35,447 bases of DNA from an uncultured Solirubrobacteraceae bacterium (GTDB lineage: Bacteria > Actinomycetota > Thermoleophilia > Solirubrobacterales > Solirubrobacteraceae): contig CADCVR010000018.1 of the NCBI GenBank assembly GCA_902806205.1, forward strand, positions 1 to 35,447. Reading direction: 5' to 3'. Position 1 is the stretch's first letter. Every line of letters begins with the position of its first letter. Made by a program: the position numbers and the translations under genes. This document shows positions 15,810-24,517 of this stretch, in pieces. The notes beneath the pieces were generated by a model, which was given only the letters and a program-made list of their open reading frames with translations, was not told the origin of the DNA and did no database searches.

Positions 15810-16352
15810 GTGCCCCACTTGCCCCGCCTCCTGGTGCTCTGCCTCGCGCTCGTGCTCACCGTCCCGGCGGTCGCGGCCGCTTCCGGCGAACGCCTGCCTT
15901 CCACGAGCGTGCTCGGCGGCGGCTTCAAGACCGTCAAGACGTTCGACATCCCGGCCTCGAGCGTCGTCAAGTTCCAGCCGGGCGTCGCGGCGTCGAGCGT
16001 CGCGTCGGCCTCCGTGCGTGAGTTCCGCCGTCGCACCCGGGCCAAGGTCACCGAGACGGCATTCGTCGGCGTCTACGTCTTCAAGGACCCCGGGGCGTCC
16101 AGCGCCTACTTCAACGGCGCGACCTCGACGTTCTCCGGTGCGGGCAGCGTGGCGACGGAGAAGATCGGCGAGGCGAGCGCGGCCCGCCGCAGCACCTACA
16201 GCATCGACGACCGAAGGAAGCGCAGCGTGCAGCTGCTCTACCTCAAGGGCAACGAGGTCTGGGAAGTCTCGGTGGTGCGAGCCCGGAGCAAGCCGCGCCC
16301 ATCGGTGGGGACGGTCGTCGGCATCGCCCGGCGCAACGCGGCGCGGGGCTGA
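15810..16352 (+). CDS. Small secreted protein of unknown function
   Basis: 180 residues from GTG 15810; a TTG at 15819 is an alternative. A clear signal peptide (RLLVLCLALVLTVPAVAAAS) is followed by a ~155-residue basic, Ser/Val/Lys-rich mature domain without cysteines. I do not recognise the domain. Pattern SVLGGGFKTVKTFDIPASSV, YVFKDPGASSAYF and LLYLKGNEVWEVSVV suggests a compact beta-rich fold. It is convergent with guaA, with stop codons separated by a single base (16350-16352 and 16354-16356), so the two messages must overlap at their 3' ends. A candidate -10 (TACGGT, 15806-15811) sits right at the start. Confidence 0.7.
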   Translation: MPHLPRLLVLCLALVLTVPAVAAASGERLPSTSVLGGGFKTVKTFDIPASSVVKFQPGVAASSVASASVREFRRRTRAKVTETAFVGVYVFKDPGASSAYFNGATSTFSGAGSVATEKIGEASAARRSTYSIDDRRKRSVQLLYLKGNEVWEVSVVRARSKPRPSVGTVVGIARRNAARG

Positions 16353-16353
16353 C

Positions 16354-17994
16354 TCACTCCCACTCGATCGTGCCGGGCGGCTTGCTCGTGATGTCGAGCA
16401 CCACCCGGTTGACCTCGCGCAACTCCCCGATCATGCGCGCGGCGATCGTCTCGAGCAGGTCGTAGGGCAGCCGCGCCCAGTCGGCGGTCATCGCGTCGTC
16501 GGAGGTGACCGCGCGGATGACGACCACCCACCCGTAGGTGCGTTCGTCGCCCTGGACGCCGACCGTCCGGACGTCGGGCAGCACGCAGAAGGACTGCCAC
16601 AGCTCTCGGTAGAGGCCGGCGCTGCGGATCTCTTCCTGCAGGATCGCGTCGGCGTCGCGCAGGAGGTCCAGGCGCGCCTTGGTCGCCTCGCCGCCCACGA
16701 CGCGGATCGCGAGGCCAGGCCCCGGGAAGGGCTGGCGCCAGACGAGGCGCTCCGGCAGTCCGAGCTCCGCGCCGACCGCGCGCACCTCGTCCTTGAACAG
16801 CGCGCGGAGCGGCTCGACCAGCGCGAACTCGATGTCTTCCGGCAGGCCGCCCACGTTGTGGTGGGACTTGATCGTCGAGGTGCCCGTGCCGCCGCCGGAC
16901 TCGATGACGTCGGAGTACAGCGTGCCCTGGACGAGGAACTTCGCGCCTTCGCCGCCCTGCGCGAGCTTCTCGGCCTCCTCCTCGAAGACGCGGATGAACT
17001 CCGTGCCGATGAGCTTGCGCTTGGTCTCGGGATCGGAGACCCCCTGCAGCTTGGCGAGGAAGCGCTCCTCGGCGTCGACCGCGACCAGCGGCACGCGGAA
17101 GTGGTCGCGGAAGGTCTTGACGACCTGGGCGCCCTCGTCCTTGCGCATCATCCCGTGGTCGACGAAGACGCACGTCAGCTGGTCGCCGATCGCGCGGTGC
17201 ACCAGCAGCGCCGCCACGCTGGAGTCCACCCCGCCCGACAGGCCGCAGATGACCTTCTTGGGGCCGACCTGCTCGCGCACGCGGGCGATCTGCTCCTCGA
17301 CGATCGACGCGGCGCTCCAGTCCATGGCGCAGCCGCAGACCTCCCCGAGGAACGTCTTGAGGATGTCCTGCCCGAACGGCGTGTGGACGACCTCGGGGTG
17401 GAACTGGATGCCGTATATATTCCGATCGCGATCCTCGAGCGCGGCCACCGGAGAGACCGTGCTCGACGCGAGCGCGGTGAAGCCGGGCGGCGCGGTGAAG
17501 ACCGTGTCGCGGTGGCTCATCCAGCACGGCTGCTCGAGCGGCAGGCCGGCCAGCAGGCGCCCGGGCTCGGTGACCGTCAGCGTCGAGCGCCCGTACTCCC
17601 CGACTTCGGCGCCCTCGACCCGGCCGCCCTGGTCGAGCACGACCAGCTGCATGCCGTAGCAGATGCCGAGCACCGGGATACCGAGCTCGAGCAGCTCGCG
17701 CTCCAGCGCCGGCGCGCCCTCGGCGTAGACCGACGCCGGCCCCCCCGAGAGGATGAGGCCCTTGGGCTCCCGCCGGCGGACCTCCTCCACGCCGACGTGA
17801 TGCGGCAGCAGCTCGGAGAAGACCCCGCATTCGCGCACCCGCCGCGCGATGAGCTGCGAGTACTGCCCGCCGTAGTCGAGCACGACGACCTCGTCGAGCC
17901 GGGTGCCGCTCGGCCCGATCGTGATGGGGGCACCCTCGTCGACGATCTCCGCTGCGGCGGAGGACGCCGTGACGGGCGCATCCGGGTGTATCAC
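16354..17994 (-). CDS. guaA: GMP synthase (glutamine-hydrolysing)
   Basis: 546 residues. Converts XMP to GMP using glutamine and ATP. The class-I glutamine amidotransferase domain has [18 protein letters not shown], oxyanion strand [11 protein letters not shown], catalytic Cys in GICYGMQLV, and the His/Glu pair in [11 protein letters not shown]. The ATP-pyrophosphatase domain has the P-loop [14 protein letters not shown] and [11 protein letters not shown]. The C-terminal dimerisation domain ends [13 protein letters not shown], the canonical GMP synthase C-terminus. About 33 extra N-terminal residues precede the amidotransferase domain. The GTG start at 17994 overlaps the guaB3 stop (GTGA). 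Confidence 0.97.
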   Translation of the reverse strand: MIHPDAPVTASSAAAEIVDEGAPITIGPSGTRLDEVVVLDYGGQYSQLIARRVRECGVFSELLPHHVGVEEVRRREPKGLILSGGPASVYAEGAPALERELLELGIPVLGICYGMQLVVLDQGGRVEGAEVGEYGRSTLTVTEPGRLLAGLPLEQPCWMSHRDTVFTAPPGFTALASSTVSPVAALEDRDRNIYGIQFHPEVVHTPFGQDILKTFLGEVCGCAMDWSAASIVEEQIARVREQVGPKKVICGLSGGVDSSVAALLVHRAIGDQLTCVFVDHGMMRKDEGAQVVKTFRDHFRVPLVAVDAEERFLAKLQGVSDPETKRKLIGTEFIRVFEEEAEKLAQGGEGAKFLVQGTLYSDVIESGGGTGTSTIKSHHNVGGLPEDIEFALVEPLRALFKDEVRAVGAELGLPERLVWRQPFPGPGLAIRVVGGEATKARLDLLRDADAILQEEIRSAGLYRELWQSFCVLPDVRTVGVQGDERTYGWVVVIRAVTSDDAMTADWARLPYDLLETIAARMIGELREVNRVVLDITSKPPGTIEWE

Positions 17995-19238
17995 GCCTCG
18001 GTCAGTGCCGGCTCACGCGTGACGTCGGCGGGGACCGCGCCGCCGCCGCCGTGGTCCTCGCGAGCAGCCGCCCCGCCGCGGGCGCCCATGCCGACCCCTT
18101 GAGCGGTCTGCAGGTGCTTGCCCTCCGTCATGAGCGCCGGGGCGATCATCACCTCGGCCCGGTTGAACTCCGCGAGATCCTGATAGCCGCAGGTCGCCAT
18201 GGAGGTCCGCAGGCCGCCGAACAGGTTGAACGTGCCGTCGTTCTCGTGCGCGGGGCCCAGCAGGATCTCCTCCAGCGTGCCGTTCTGCACCGTCTGCACG
18301 CGCGCGCCGCGCGGCAGCGACGAGTGGAACGTCGCCATGCCCCAGTGGTATCCCCGGCCCGGCGCCTCGTACGCGCGCGCCAGCGGCGAGCCGATCATCA
18401 CGGCGTCGGCGCCGCAGGCGATCGCCTTGGAGACGTCGCCGCCCGTGCGCATGCCGCCGTCGGCGATGACCTGGACGTACTCGCCGGTCTCGAGCATGTG
18501 CGTCGAGCGTGCGCCCGCGACATCGGCGATCGCCGTGGCCTGCGGAACGCCGACCCCGAGGACGCCGCGCGTGGTGCACGCCGCGCCCGGCCCGACGCCG
18601 ACGAGCACGCCGGCCGCCCCCGTCCGCATGAGGTGCAGGCCCGTGTGGAAGCTCGCGCAGCCGCCGACGATGACCGGGACACCGGCCGCGCGGACGAACT
18701 CCTTCAGGTTGAGCGGCTCCGAGGAGGTCGAGACGTGCTCGGCCGAGACCACCGTGCCCTGGATGACGAGGATGTCCAGGCCGGACTCGAGGGCGAGCTC
18801 CCAGTGCTTGCCCACGCGCTGCGGGGTCAGGGCGGCGGCCGCGACGACGCCGGCCGCCTTGATCTCCTCGATGCGCCGGGCGATGAGCTCGGGCTTGATC
18901 GGCTCTGCGTAGATGGCCTGCATTTCCCGCGTCGCCTGGTCCTTCGGCAGCAGGGCGATGCGCTCGAGCTGCTCCTCTGCATCCTCGTAGCGGGTGAAGA
19001 CCCCCTCGAGGTTCAAGACGGCCAGCCCGCCGAGCTTGCCGACGATCCCCGCCGTACGCGGCGAGACCACGCCGTCCATCGCGGAGGCCAGGAGCGGCAG
19101 CTCGAAGCGGTAGGGACCGAGCTTCCAGCTCACGTCGACGTCGTCCGGGTCGCGCGTGCGGCGACTCGGCACGATTGCGATGTCGTCGAATCCGTAGGCG
19201 CGGCGGGCCTTCTTGCCGCGGCCGATGTCGATTTCCAT
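17991..19238 (-). CDS. guaB3: GuaB3-family IMP dehydrogenase-related protein
   Basis: 415 residues. A CBS-less IMPDH/GMP-reductase barrel. It opens with the GuaB3-type sequence [20 protein letters not shown], has [15 protein letters not shown] and [16 protein letters not shown], the active-site loop [20 protein letters not shown] with the catalytic Cys, [20 protein letters not shown], and the flap region GATFHSS-like [11 protein letters not shown]. The GuaB3 group is distinct from canonical GuaB and lacks CBS domains. Some members have been shown to act as IMPDH; whether this one makes XMP or acts as a reductase cannot be told from sequence. ATG 19238 has GGAGA upstream; a longer frame to 19310 adds unconserved residues. 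Confidence 0.9.
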   Translation of the reverse strand: MEIDIGRGKKARRAYGFDDIAIVPSRRTRDPDDVDVSWKLGPYRFELPLLASAMDGVVSPRTAGIVGKLGGLAVLNLEGVFTRYEDAEEQLERIALLPKDQATREMQAIYAEPIKPELIARRIEEIKAAGVVAAAALTPQRVGKHWELALESGLDILVIQGTVVSAEHVSTSSEPLNLKEFVRAAGVPVIVGGCASFHTGLHLMRTGAAGVLVGVGPGAACTTRGVLGVGVPQATAIADVAGARSTHMLETGEYVQVIADGGMRTGGDVSKAIACGADAVMIGSPLARAYEAPGRGYHWGMATFHSSLPRGARVQTVQNGTLEEILLGPAHENDGTFNLFGGLRTSMATCGYQDLAEFNRAEVMIAPALMTEGKHLQTAQGVGMGARGGAAAREDHGGGGAVPADVTREPALTEA

Positions 19239-19334
19239 GGCGTGGTCTCCAACTCGGTGAGGTTCGACGGGGAGCAGGCAAGGTAGCACCGGCCGTGGAC
19301 GGATCCGCACTTCGCGTTAGTGTCACAAACGCCA

Positions 19335-19934
19335 ATGTCACTCCAAGCTCGCAGGGAGCCGGTTCCCCGGCGTCCGTACCGTCAAGTCGCCCGCGCGCAG
19401 ACGGCGGCGGCAACGCGGCAGCGGATCCTCGACGCGACCGAGGCGCTGCTCCGCGAGCACGCCGCCCGGACCGTGGCGATCACGACCGTCGCACAGGCCG
19501 CGGACACCACCGTTCCCACCGTCCTGCGCCACTTCGCCACCAAGGACATCCTGGTCTGGTCCGCGCTCGCGACGGCGCTCACGCGGATCCGCGCCGCTCG
19601 CCCGCGGATGACGGCGGGCGACCACCTCGGGGCCGCCCGGGTGCTTGCGGAGGAGTACGAGCGCCACGCGCCGCTCCTGGGCGCCGCCGAGACCGCGCTG
19701 CCCGACGCGCGCCGCGAGCTCGAGGCGGCGAGCCGCCTGCACCGCGACTGGCTTGCGCGCACCTTCGCGCGATCGCTCTCCCCCCTGCCGCCGGTCGTGC
19801 ACCGCCGCCGCCTCGCGCAGCTCGTTGCGGTCAGTGGCCCGGAGCCGTGGCGCGTGCTGCGCGAGACAGAACGGCTGGGGCCGGCGCAGGCCCAGGCGGC
19901 GCTGGCGGAGCTGCTCCGCGCGCTCGCGCCCTGA
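19335..19934 (+). CDS. TetR-family transcriptional regulator (second copy, distinct)
   Basis: 199 residues from ATG 19335; an in-frame GTG at 19320 would add five. The N-terminal helix-turn-helix reads TRQRILDATEALLREHA, TVAITTVAQAADTTVPTVLRHF and ATKDILVWSA. The C-terminal helical domain is not assignable to a ligand. It is divergent from guaB3 with about 96 bp between starts. A -10-like TAGTGT (19317-19322) just before the ATG suggests a leaderless mRNA. TGTCAC occurs twice as a direct repeat at the start (19321-19326 and 19336-19341). A target cannot be named; guaB3 is the obvious candidate. Confidence 0.88.
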   Translation: MSLQARREPVPRRPYRQVARAQTAAATRQRILDATEALLREHAARTVAITTVAQAADTTVPTVLRHFATKDILVWSALATALTRIRAARPRMTAGDHLGAARVLAEEYERHAPLLGAAETALPDARRELEAASRLHRDWLARTFARSLSPLPPVVHRRRLAQLVAVSGPEPWRVLRETERLGPAQAQAALAELLRALAP

Positions 19935-19959
19935 CCGCGGCTCGGGAGTCCGGCCGACC

Positions 19960-20131
19960 CTAAGTGCTCCGATTCCGAAGTTCCATGGCAGCATCCGGGC
20001 GCCTCACCGGGCCGTGACGCCCGGCGACGGCCCCGCAAGTACGCCCGGTACGAGCAGGGCCGTCGCCGAACGCCACGGCGCGCCGATCCATCCCGGATCC
20101 TGCGACGGAACTTACGAATCGGAGCACTAAG
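19960..20131. repeat. Long imperfect palindrome C between convergent genes
   Basis: A 172-bp palindrome. The outer arms are perfect over 12 bp (GTGCTCCGATTC 19964-19975 with GAATCGGAGCAC 20116-20127), then two mismatches and seven more pairs (19978-19984 with 20107-20113). An inner block of 23 bases (20011-20033 with 20057-20079) pairs at 20 positions. GTAC (20039-20042 and 20048-20051) closes a 5-base centre. TAA flanks both sides (19961-19963, 20128-20130). The right base contains the TAG stop of the ZIP-like gene (20127-20129). Confidence 0.75.
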
Positions 20132-20846
20132 CGGCGAGCACGAAGGAGACGAAGAAGCCCGCCGCCGTGGCGAAGGCGTTGTAGGGGCGCCCGTGCTCGA
20201 ACGCCTCGGGCATCAGCGTGTCGGCCAGGGAGGCGAGCACCGCCCCGCCCGCAAAGCCCAGCGCGAGCGCCAGCACCTCCTCCGACAGCCCGTCCGCGAC
20301 CCCGCGGCCGAGCACGACCATCAGCGCGAGCAGGACCGCGCACGCCGTCCACGTGCCGATGACCGCCGATCCCGAGCGGCCGCCGCGGCGCATCGCCACG
20401 GCCCCCACGAGCGCTTCGGGAAGATTCGAGGCGAAGATCGCCACCAGCAGGGTGAGCGAGGTGTTCTCGACGAGCGAGACGCCGAGCGCGAGGTTCTCCG
20501 GCACGCCGTCGAGCGTGACCGCCGCCAGCAGCGCCCAGCCCACCGCCCCTCCCGCCACCTCGCGGTTGTCGGGGCCGGAGCGGCCGGTGGTCCGGCGGTC
20601 GAGGTAGGTGTCCGCCGCGACGAACGCCGCCGCGCCCGCGAGCAGGCCGAGCCCCGAGCGCACGGCGCCCCCGAGCTCGAAGGCGTCTTCGAAGAGCTCG
20701 AAGGCGAGCGCGGAGATCAGCGCGCCCGAGGCGAAGGCCAGCAGCGTCCCCGTCACCTGCCTCGACGGGGAGAAGCGGGAGCCGATCAGCGCCCCGATGA
20801 CCAGGGCGCTCGACGCGGCCAGCCCGAAGAGCACGGCGGTCAGCAC
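20127..20846 (-). CDS. ZIP-family-like membrane transporter
   Basis: 239 residues with about eight hydrophobic segments and the ZIP topology. The signature segments are present but altered: LDGVPENLALGVSLVENTS in place of the family H-x-x-PEG stretch, and FASNLPEALVGAVAMRRGG in the next helix. FASGALISALAFELFEDAF matches the first conserved helix with an Asp/Glu-rich end. Family members move Zn2+ or other divalent metals, but the usual metal-binding histidines of TM4 and TM5 are missing, so the substrate is uncertain. GTG 20846 has a strong AGGAGG sequence. It is convergent with the second tetR gene. Confidence 0.85.
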   Translation of the reverse strand: MLTAVLFGLAASSALVIGALIGSRFSPSRQVTGTLLAFASGALISALAFELFEDAFELGGAVRSGLGLLAGAAAFVAADTYLDRRTTGRSGPDNREVAGGAVGWALLAAVTLDGVPENLALGVSLVENTSLTLLVAIFASNLPEALVGAVAMRRGGRSGSAVIGTWTACAVLLALMVVLGRGVADGLSEEVLALALGFAGGAVLASLADTLMPEAFEHGRPYNAFATAAGFFVSFVLAA

Positions 20847-20891
20847 GCGGGCCTCCTACCCGAGGCGCGGCCACGCGCCACATCCCGGCGC

Positions 20892-20915
20892 CGAGCCGGC
20901 GGGTGTCCCGGCTCG
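20892..20915. terminator. Terminator-like hairpin after the pfkB-family gene
   Basis: CGAGCCGG (20892-20899) and CCGGCTCG (20908-20915) form a perfect 8-bp stem with an 8-base loop. It starts six bases past the stop of the leftward kinase gene, before the ZIP-like gene start region. No U-tract. Confidence 0.6.
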
Positions 20916-20920
20916 CGACG

Positions 20921-21880
20921 TCAGGGCACGCCCGCCGCCGGCGTCAGCCACTCGACGGTGGTCTCCGCGTACATGCGCTCGACCGCCCGCGGGTCGATCA
21001 GCCCCGCTCCCAGGCGCATCGTCGACTCGGCGCCGCAGGCCACCCCGAAGCGGAGGCACTCCTCGATCGTCTTGCCCTCGTAGCGCGAGGCGACGAGCCC
21101 CGCGAGGAACGCGTCGCCGGACCCGACCGCCGCGACCGCCTCGCGCGGATCGATCCACACGCGGAGGAGCTTGCGCTCCCCGCCGGCCGAGGCGCACGCG
21201 ATGCAGCCGTCGGGCAGCGTCATGATCGCCTCGTGGGGGCCGAGGCCGACCATCTCGCGCACGGCTATCGCGCGGTCCTCCTCGTCGTTGAACTCGTGGC
21301 CGACGAGCTCCTCCGCCTCGAGGACGTTCGGGCTGATGACGTCGGGCTCCGCGCGCGAGGCGTGGCGCAGCGGCTCGCCGTCGGTGTCGATGACGGTCAC
21401 GACGCCGAGCTTGCGCAGCTCGCGTATCAGCCCTGCGTAGATCTCGGGTTCCACGCCGCGCGGGAGCGAGCCGGCGAAGACGACGATGTCCGCGCCGCGC
21501 GCGAGGTACAAGAGCTTGTCGCGGAAGAGCTCGACCTCGGCGGCGGTCACCGCGGGGCCGCGCTCGTTGACCTCGGTGGTCTCCCCGTTGGTCGGGTCGT
21601 ACACGGCCATGTTCGTGCGCGACTCCTCGCGGATTCTCACGAAGTCGTTGAGGATCGACTCATGGGTCAGCTGCTCGACGATGCGCGTGCCGGTCGGGCC
21701 GCCCGCGAAGCCCGTGGCGATCACGGGCTGGCCGAGCATCTTCAGGGCGCGCGCGATGTTGACGCCCTTGCCCCCGGCCATCGTCGTCTGGTCGACGGTG
21801 CGGTGGCGGCGCCCGAGCCGGAAGCTCGGAACCGACAGCGACTTGTCGATGGCGGCGTTGAGGGTGACGGTGATGATCAT
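20921..21880 (-). CDS. 1-phosphofructokinase-family sugar kinase (PfkB)
   Basis: 319 residues. Ribokinase/PfkB fold with N-terminal IITVTLNAAIDKSL, the first PfkB signature MAGGKGVNIARALKMLG, the substrate-lid FAGSLPRG, ISPNVLEAEELVG, and the C-terminal catalytic loop AVGSGDAFLAGLVAS with the base aspartate. These features fit the hexose-phosphate kinase subgroup (FruK/LacC/Pfk2-like), phosphorylating fructose-1-phosphate, fructose-6-phosphate or tagatose-6-phosphate. The exact substrate is not determined by sequence. No PTS gene is adjacent. The ATG start overlaps the preceding carboxypeptidase stop (ATGA), so expression is coupled to the wall gene. Confidence 0.92.
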   Translation of the reverse strand: MIITVTLNAAIDKSLSVPSFRLGRRHRTVDQTTMAGGKGVNIARALKMLGQPVIATGFAGGPTGTRIVEQLTHESILNDFVRIREESRTNMAVYDPTNGETTEVNERGPAVTAAEVELFRDKLLYLARGADIVVFAGSLPRGVEPEIYAGLIRELRKLGVVTVIDTDGEPLRHASRAEPDVISPNVLEAEELVGHEFNDEEDRAIAVREMVGLGPHEAIMTLPDGCIACASAGGERKLLRVWIDPREAVAAVGSGDAFLAGLVASRYEGKTIEECLRFGVACGAESTMRLGAGLIDPRAVERMYAETTVEWLTPAAGVP

Positions 21881-23118
21881 GCGATCTCGGTCGTCCGGGG
21901 TCCTCGGGTGGATCGGGTGATGCGCCGGCGGAGCACGACGAGCAGGAGGCTACCGAGCAGGAAGACCGAGAGCAGGAGAACCGTCCGGGTGCGGCTGACG
22001 AAGTCCTTGAGGCGATCGGCCGCGCCGGCCTCGGTGACCGCGGCGGCGGTCACGAGCGGCACCCGCGCCACGAGCTGCCCGCGCTGACGCACGACGATCG
22101 TGCCGACCCGTGAGCCCTGCGGCAGCGGGCCGTCGAGCTCGGCCGGGGCGTCCATGACCCGGACGTCGAGACGCTCGCCGCGCCGAGCGGTGCGCACGAC
22201 GTCACGCCCGGCCACCAGGGCGACGGACGCGTCGCGGTAGCGCAACTGCGACCGGGCGAACCGGCGCCCCGCCCGGACCGCCGCCTTGCGGCCGTAGCGG
22301 CGCAGCCCGTAGCGCAGGAGCCTCAGCGTGTCGGCGTTGCGCGCCGACTCGCTCTGGTCGCCGAGCACCGCGGAGAGCACCGTGACGCCGTTCCGGCTGG
22401 CCGAGCCGACCAGCACGTAGCCCGCGGCGTTCGTGCGGCCCGTCTTGACGCCGTCGACCGACGGGGTGATGCGCACGAGCGTGTTGCGGTTGACGAACGT
22501 GCGGGGAAAGGCCCCGGAGCGGATCGTGACCCGCGGAAGGTCGACGGTGTCGCGGAAGAACGGCTTCGTGCGCAGCACGAGCGCGAGCTTGACGAGGTCG
22601 GCGGCGCTCGAGAAGTTGTCCGGGTCGTCGAGGCCGATGGGGTTGGCGTAGCTCGTGTCGGTCAGGCCGAGCTCCTCGGCGCGGCGGTTCATGTCCTGCA
22701 CGAAGCGGGCGCGGGTGCCTGAGATCCGCACCGCGAGCGTCGCCGCCGCGTCGTTGGCCGAGGCGAGCAGCAGCGCGCGGAGCACGTCGCGCACGGTCAC
22801 GCGCTCCCCGCGCTGGAACCCGGCGACGGACTCCGCGGGTGCGGCGCTGTAGGGCACCTGCACGAGCACGTCGTCGAGCGACAGGCGCTCGAGGGCCAGC
22901 AGCGCGGTCATGAGCTTCGTCGTGGACGCGATGGGCCGGCGGGCGCCGGGCTTGCGGGCGAAGACGACGTCGCCCGTGGCGGGCTCGACGAGGATGGCCG
23001 CGGGCGCCTTGACGCGCGGCGGCGTCCCCCCGCGCTGCGCCCCGGCGACACCCGGGACGAGCAGGCAGAGCAGCAGCACGACGAGGCCCGGCCACGCCGC
23101 GCGTGGTACCGGCCTCAC
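21877..23118 (-). CDS. D-alanyl-D-alanine carboxypeptidase (S11, PBP5-like)
   Basis: 413 residues. Signal peptide/anchor VVLLLCLLVPGVAGAQ at about 13-28. The penicillin-binding catalytic motifs are all present: SxxK as STTK (65-68), SxN as SAN (120-122), and KTG (225-227) in VDGVKTGRTNAAGY. A beta-rich domain follows, and a C-terminal TM helix (VLLLSVFLLGSLLLVVL) then an Arg-rich tail anchors it. It trims the terminal D-Ala of peptidoglycan pentapeptides outside the membrane. GTG 23118 overlaps the LysM gene stop (GTGA). The much longer upstream open frame, to 24537, is a shadow of pyrF and the LysM gene. Confidence 0.94.
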   Translation of the reverse strand: MRPVPRAAWPGLVVLLLCLLVPGVAGAQRGGTPPRVKAPAAILVEPATGDVVFARKPGARRPIASTTKLMTALLALERLSLDDVLVQVPYSAAPAESVAGFQRGERVTVRDVLRALLLASANDAAATLAVRISGTRARFVQDMNRRAEELGLTDTSYANPIGLDDPDNFSSAADLVKLALVLRTKPFFRDTVDLPRVTIRSGAFPRTFVNRNTLVRITPSVDGVKTGRTNAAGYVLVGSASRNGVTVLSAVLGDQSESARNADTLRLLRYGLRRYGRKAAVRAGRRFARSQLRYRDASVALVAGRDVVRTARRGERLDVRVMDAPAELDGPLPQGSRVGTIVVRQRGQLVARVPLVTAAAVTEAGAADRLKDFVSRTRTVLLLSVFLLGSLLLVVLRRRITRSTRGPRTTEIA

Positions 23119-23465
23119 GGGGTCAGCTTGAGCTTCTGCCCGACGCGCAGGCTCTGCGGGTCTTGGAGGTCGTTGTAGTCGAGCAGGTCGACCAGGGAGA
23201 CCCCCGTGGTCTCGGAGATGTCGCCCAGCACGTCGCCCGGCTTGACCGTGTAGACCTTGGGCTCCGCCTTCTTCCGGGTGGTGCCGGAGCGGTCCTCCCT
23301 CCGGGCGGCGGTCGTCGTCGGCCTCGAGGAGGATTTCGCGGCGGTGGGGACGGTCGAGGTCTTCGGCCCGCCGCCGAGCTCCGGGCGCGCCACCAGGTAG
23401 ATCGTCGCAACCGCTGCGAGGAGGGCAAGAGGCGCCAGGAAGCGGGCGGGACTCCGGTCGGCCAT
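23115..23465 (-). CDS. Membrane-anchored LysM-domain protein
   Basis: 116 residues. An N-terminal TM anchor (FLAPLALLAAVATIYLVA, about 9-26), a Ser/Thr/Arg/Lys linker, and one C-terminal LysM domain (YTVKPGDVLGDISETTGVSL then LLDYNDLQDPQSLRVGQKL). LysM binds N-acetylglucosamine-containing glycans such as peptidoglycan. Translationally coupled to the downstream carboxypeptidase, which suggests a shared wall-related task. ATG at 23465, 36 bp after the pyrF stop. Confidence 0.9.
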   Translation of the reverse strand: MADRSPARFLAPLALLAAVATIYLVARPELGGGPKTSTVPTAAKSSSRPTTTAARREDRSGTTRKKAEPKVYTVKPGDVLGDISETTGVSLVDLLDYNDLQDPQSLRVGQKLKLTP

Positions 23466-23501
23466 CGCGCTCTGAGGATAGGGCGCTCCAGGCGGAACGC
23501 A

Positions 23502-24410
23502 TCACGACGCAAGCGTCCATGCGGTCGTGCGGAGGCGCTCGGCCTCGGCCCGGGCGGCCGACGCCGGATCGCCGCCGTCGGCCTCGTGTGCGCGCACCAG
23601 GGAGCGCGACGCGGTCACCAGGCCCCCCGCCGGTCCCGGCGCCCAGGCCGGCCCGAGCGCTTCCACGCGGCCCCCCTGCGCGCCGACGCCCGGAAGCAGG
23701 AACGGCGTACGCGGCATGAGCTCCCGGAGGCGGGCGAGAAGCTCGGGCGCCGTGGCGCCGACCACCGCCCCCACGTCGGCGATCGGTGCTCCGGGCGTCG
23801 CCAGAGCGGCGACGAGCCGCGCGACGCGGGCCCAGACCGGTTGGTCGTCCGGGGCGGTCAGCAGGTCCTCGACGTCCGCGGCCCCCGGGTTGGACGTGCG
23901 CACGAGCACGAAGACCCCGCGCCCGCGGGGCCGCGCGACCTCCAGCAGCGGGGCCAGGGTGTCCGCGCCCATGTAGGGGTTGGCCGTGAGCGCGTCGGCG
24001 CCCAGGCCGGCGACGGGACCGAACGGCGTGGCGGTCTCCCCCAGGAAGGCGTCGGCGTAGGCGCGCGCGGTGACGTCGATGTCGCCGCGCTTGGCATCGG
24101 CGATGACCAGCAGCCCGCGCTCCCGCGCGTGGGCACACGACGCGCCGAGGACCGTGCGGCCCTGCGCGCCGAGCCGCTCGAAGCACGCGACCTGCGGCTT
24201 GATCGCCACGACGGCCGGCGCGACGGCGTCGACGACGAGGTGGCAGTGCGCGAGCACGGCTCGCGCGAGCCGCTGCTCGGGCGGTCCGTCCCCCGCCGCG
24301 CGATAGGCGTCGGGCCAGAGCCTTCCCGGCTCGGGGTCGAGGCCGAGGACCACGTTGGACTGCCGCGCGTCGACCGCCCCGGCGAGCCGTTGGCCGAAGG
24401 GCGTGCTCAT
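23502..24410 (-). CDS. pyrF: Orotidine-5'-phosphate decarboxylase (type 2)
   Basis: 302 residues, somewhat longer than typical type-2 enzymes. Decarboxylates OMP to UMP, the last step of de novo pyrimidine synthesis. Signatures: NVVLGLDPEPGRLWP, VVAIKPQVACFERLG, the catalytic-loop VIADAKRGDIDVTARAY with the Lys/Asp array, and LTANPYMGADTLAP. The ATG start is at 24410. A small perfect hairpin (CCGACGT at 24428-24434 with ACGTCGG at 24441-24447) lies in its leader, possibly regulatory. The other pyrimidine genes are not in the window. Confidence 0.95.
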   Translation of the reverse strand: MSTPFGQRLAGAVDARQSNVVLGLDPEPGRLWPDAYRAAGDGPPEQRLARAVLAHCHLVVDAVAPAVVAIKPQVACFERLGAQGRTVLGASCAHARERGLLVIADAKRGDIDVTARAYADAFLGETATPFGPVAGLGADALTANPYMGADTLAPLLEVARPRGRGVFVLVRTSNPGAADVEDLLTAPDDQPVWARVARLVAALATPGAPIADVGAVVGATAPELLARLRELMPRTPFLLPGVGAQGGRVEALGPAWAPGPAGGLVTASRSLVRAHEADGGDPASAARAEAERLRTTAWTLAS

Positions 24411-24517
24411 CAGAGACCACCACGCTACCGACGTGCACGGACGTCGGGCGGCGCGGATCGGGCGGCCTGGTGCGCCGCACCGCGAGCCGCCTGCCGATCG
24501 GGGAGGATGTGCGTCGC

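Noticed and set aside
19321-19341. TGTCAC direct repeats as an operator for the second TetR
   Set aside because: Only six bases each, no dyad symmetry, and they lie inside the likely transcribed start region; too weak to call.
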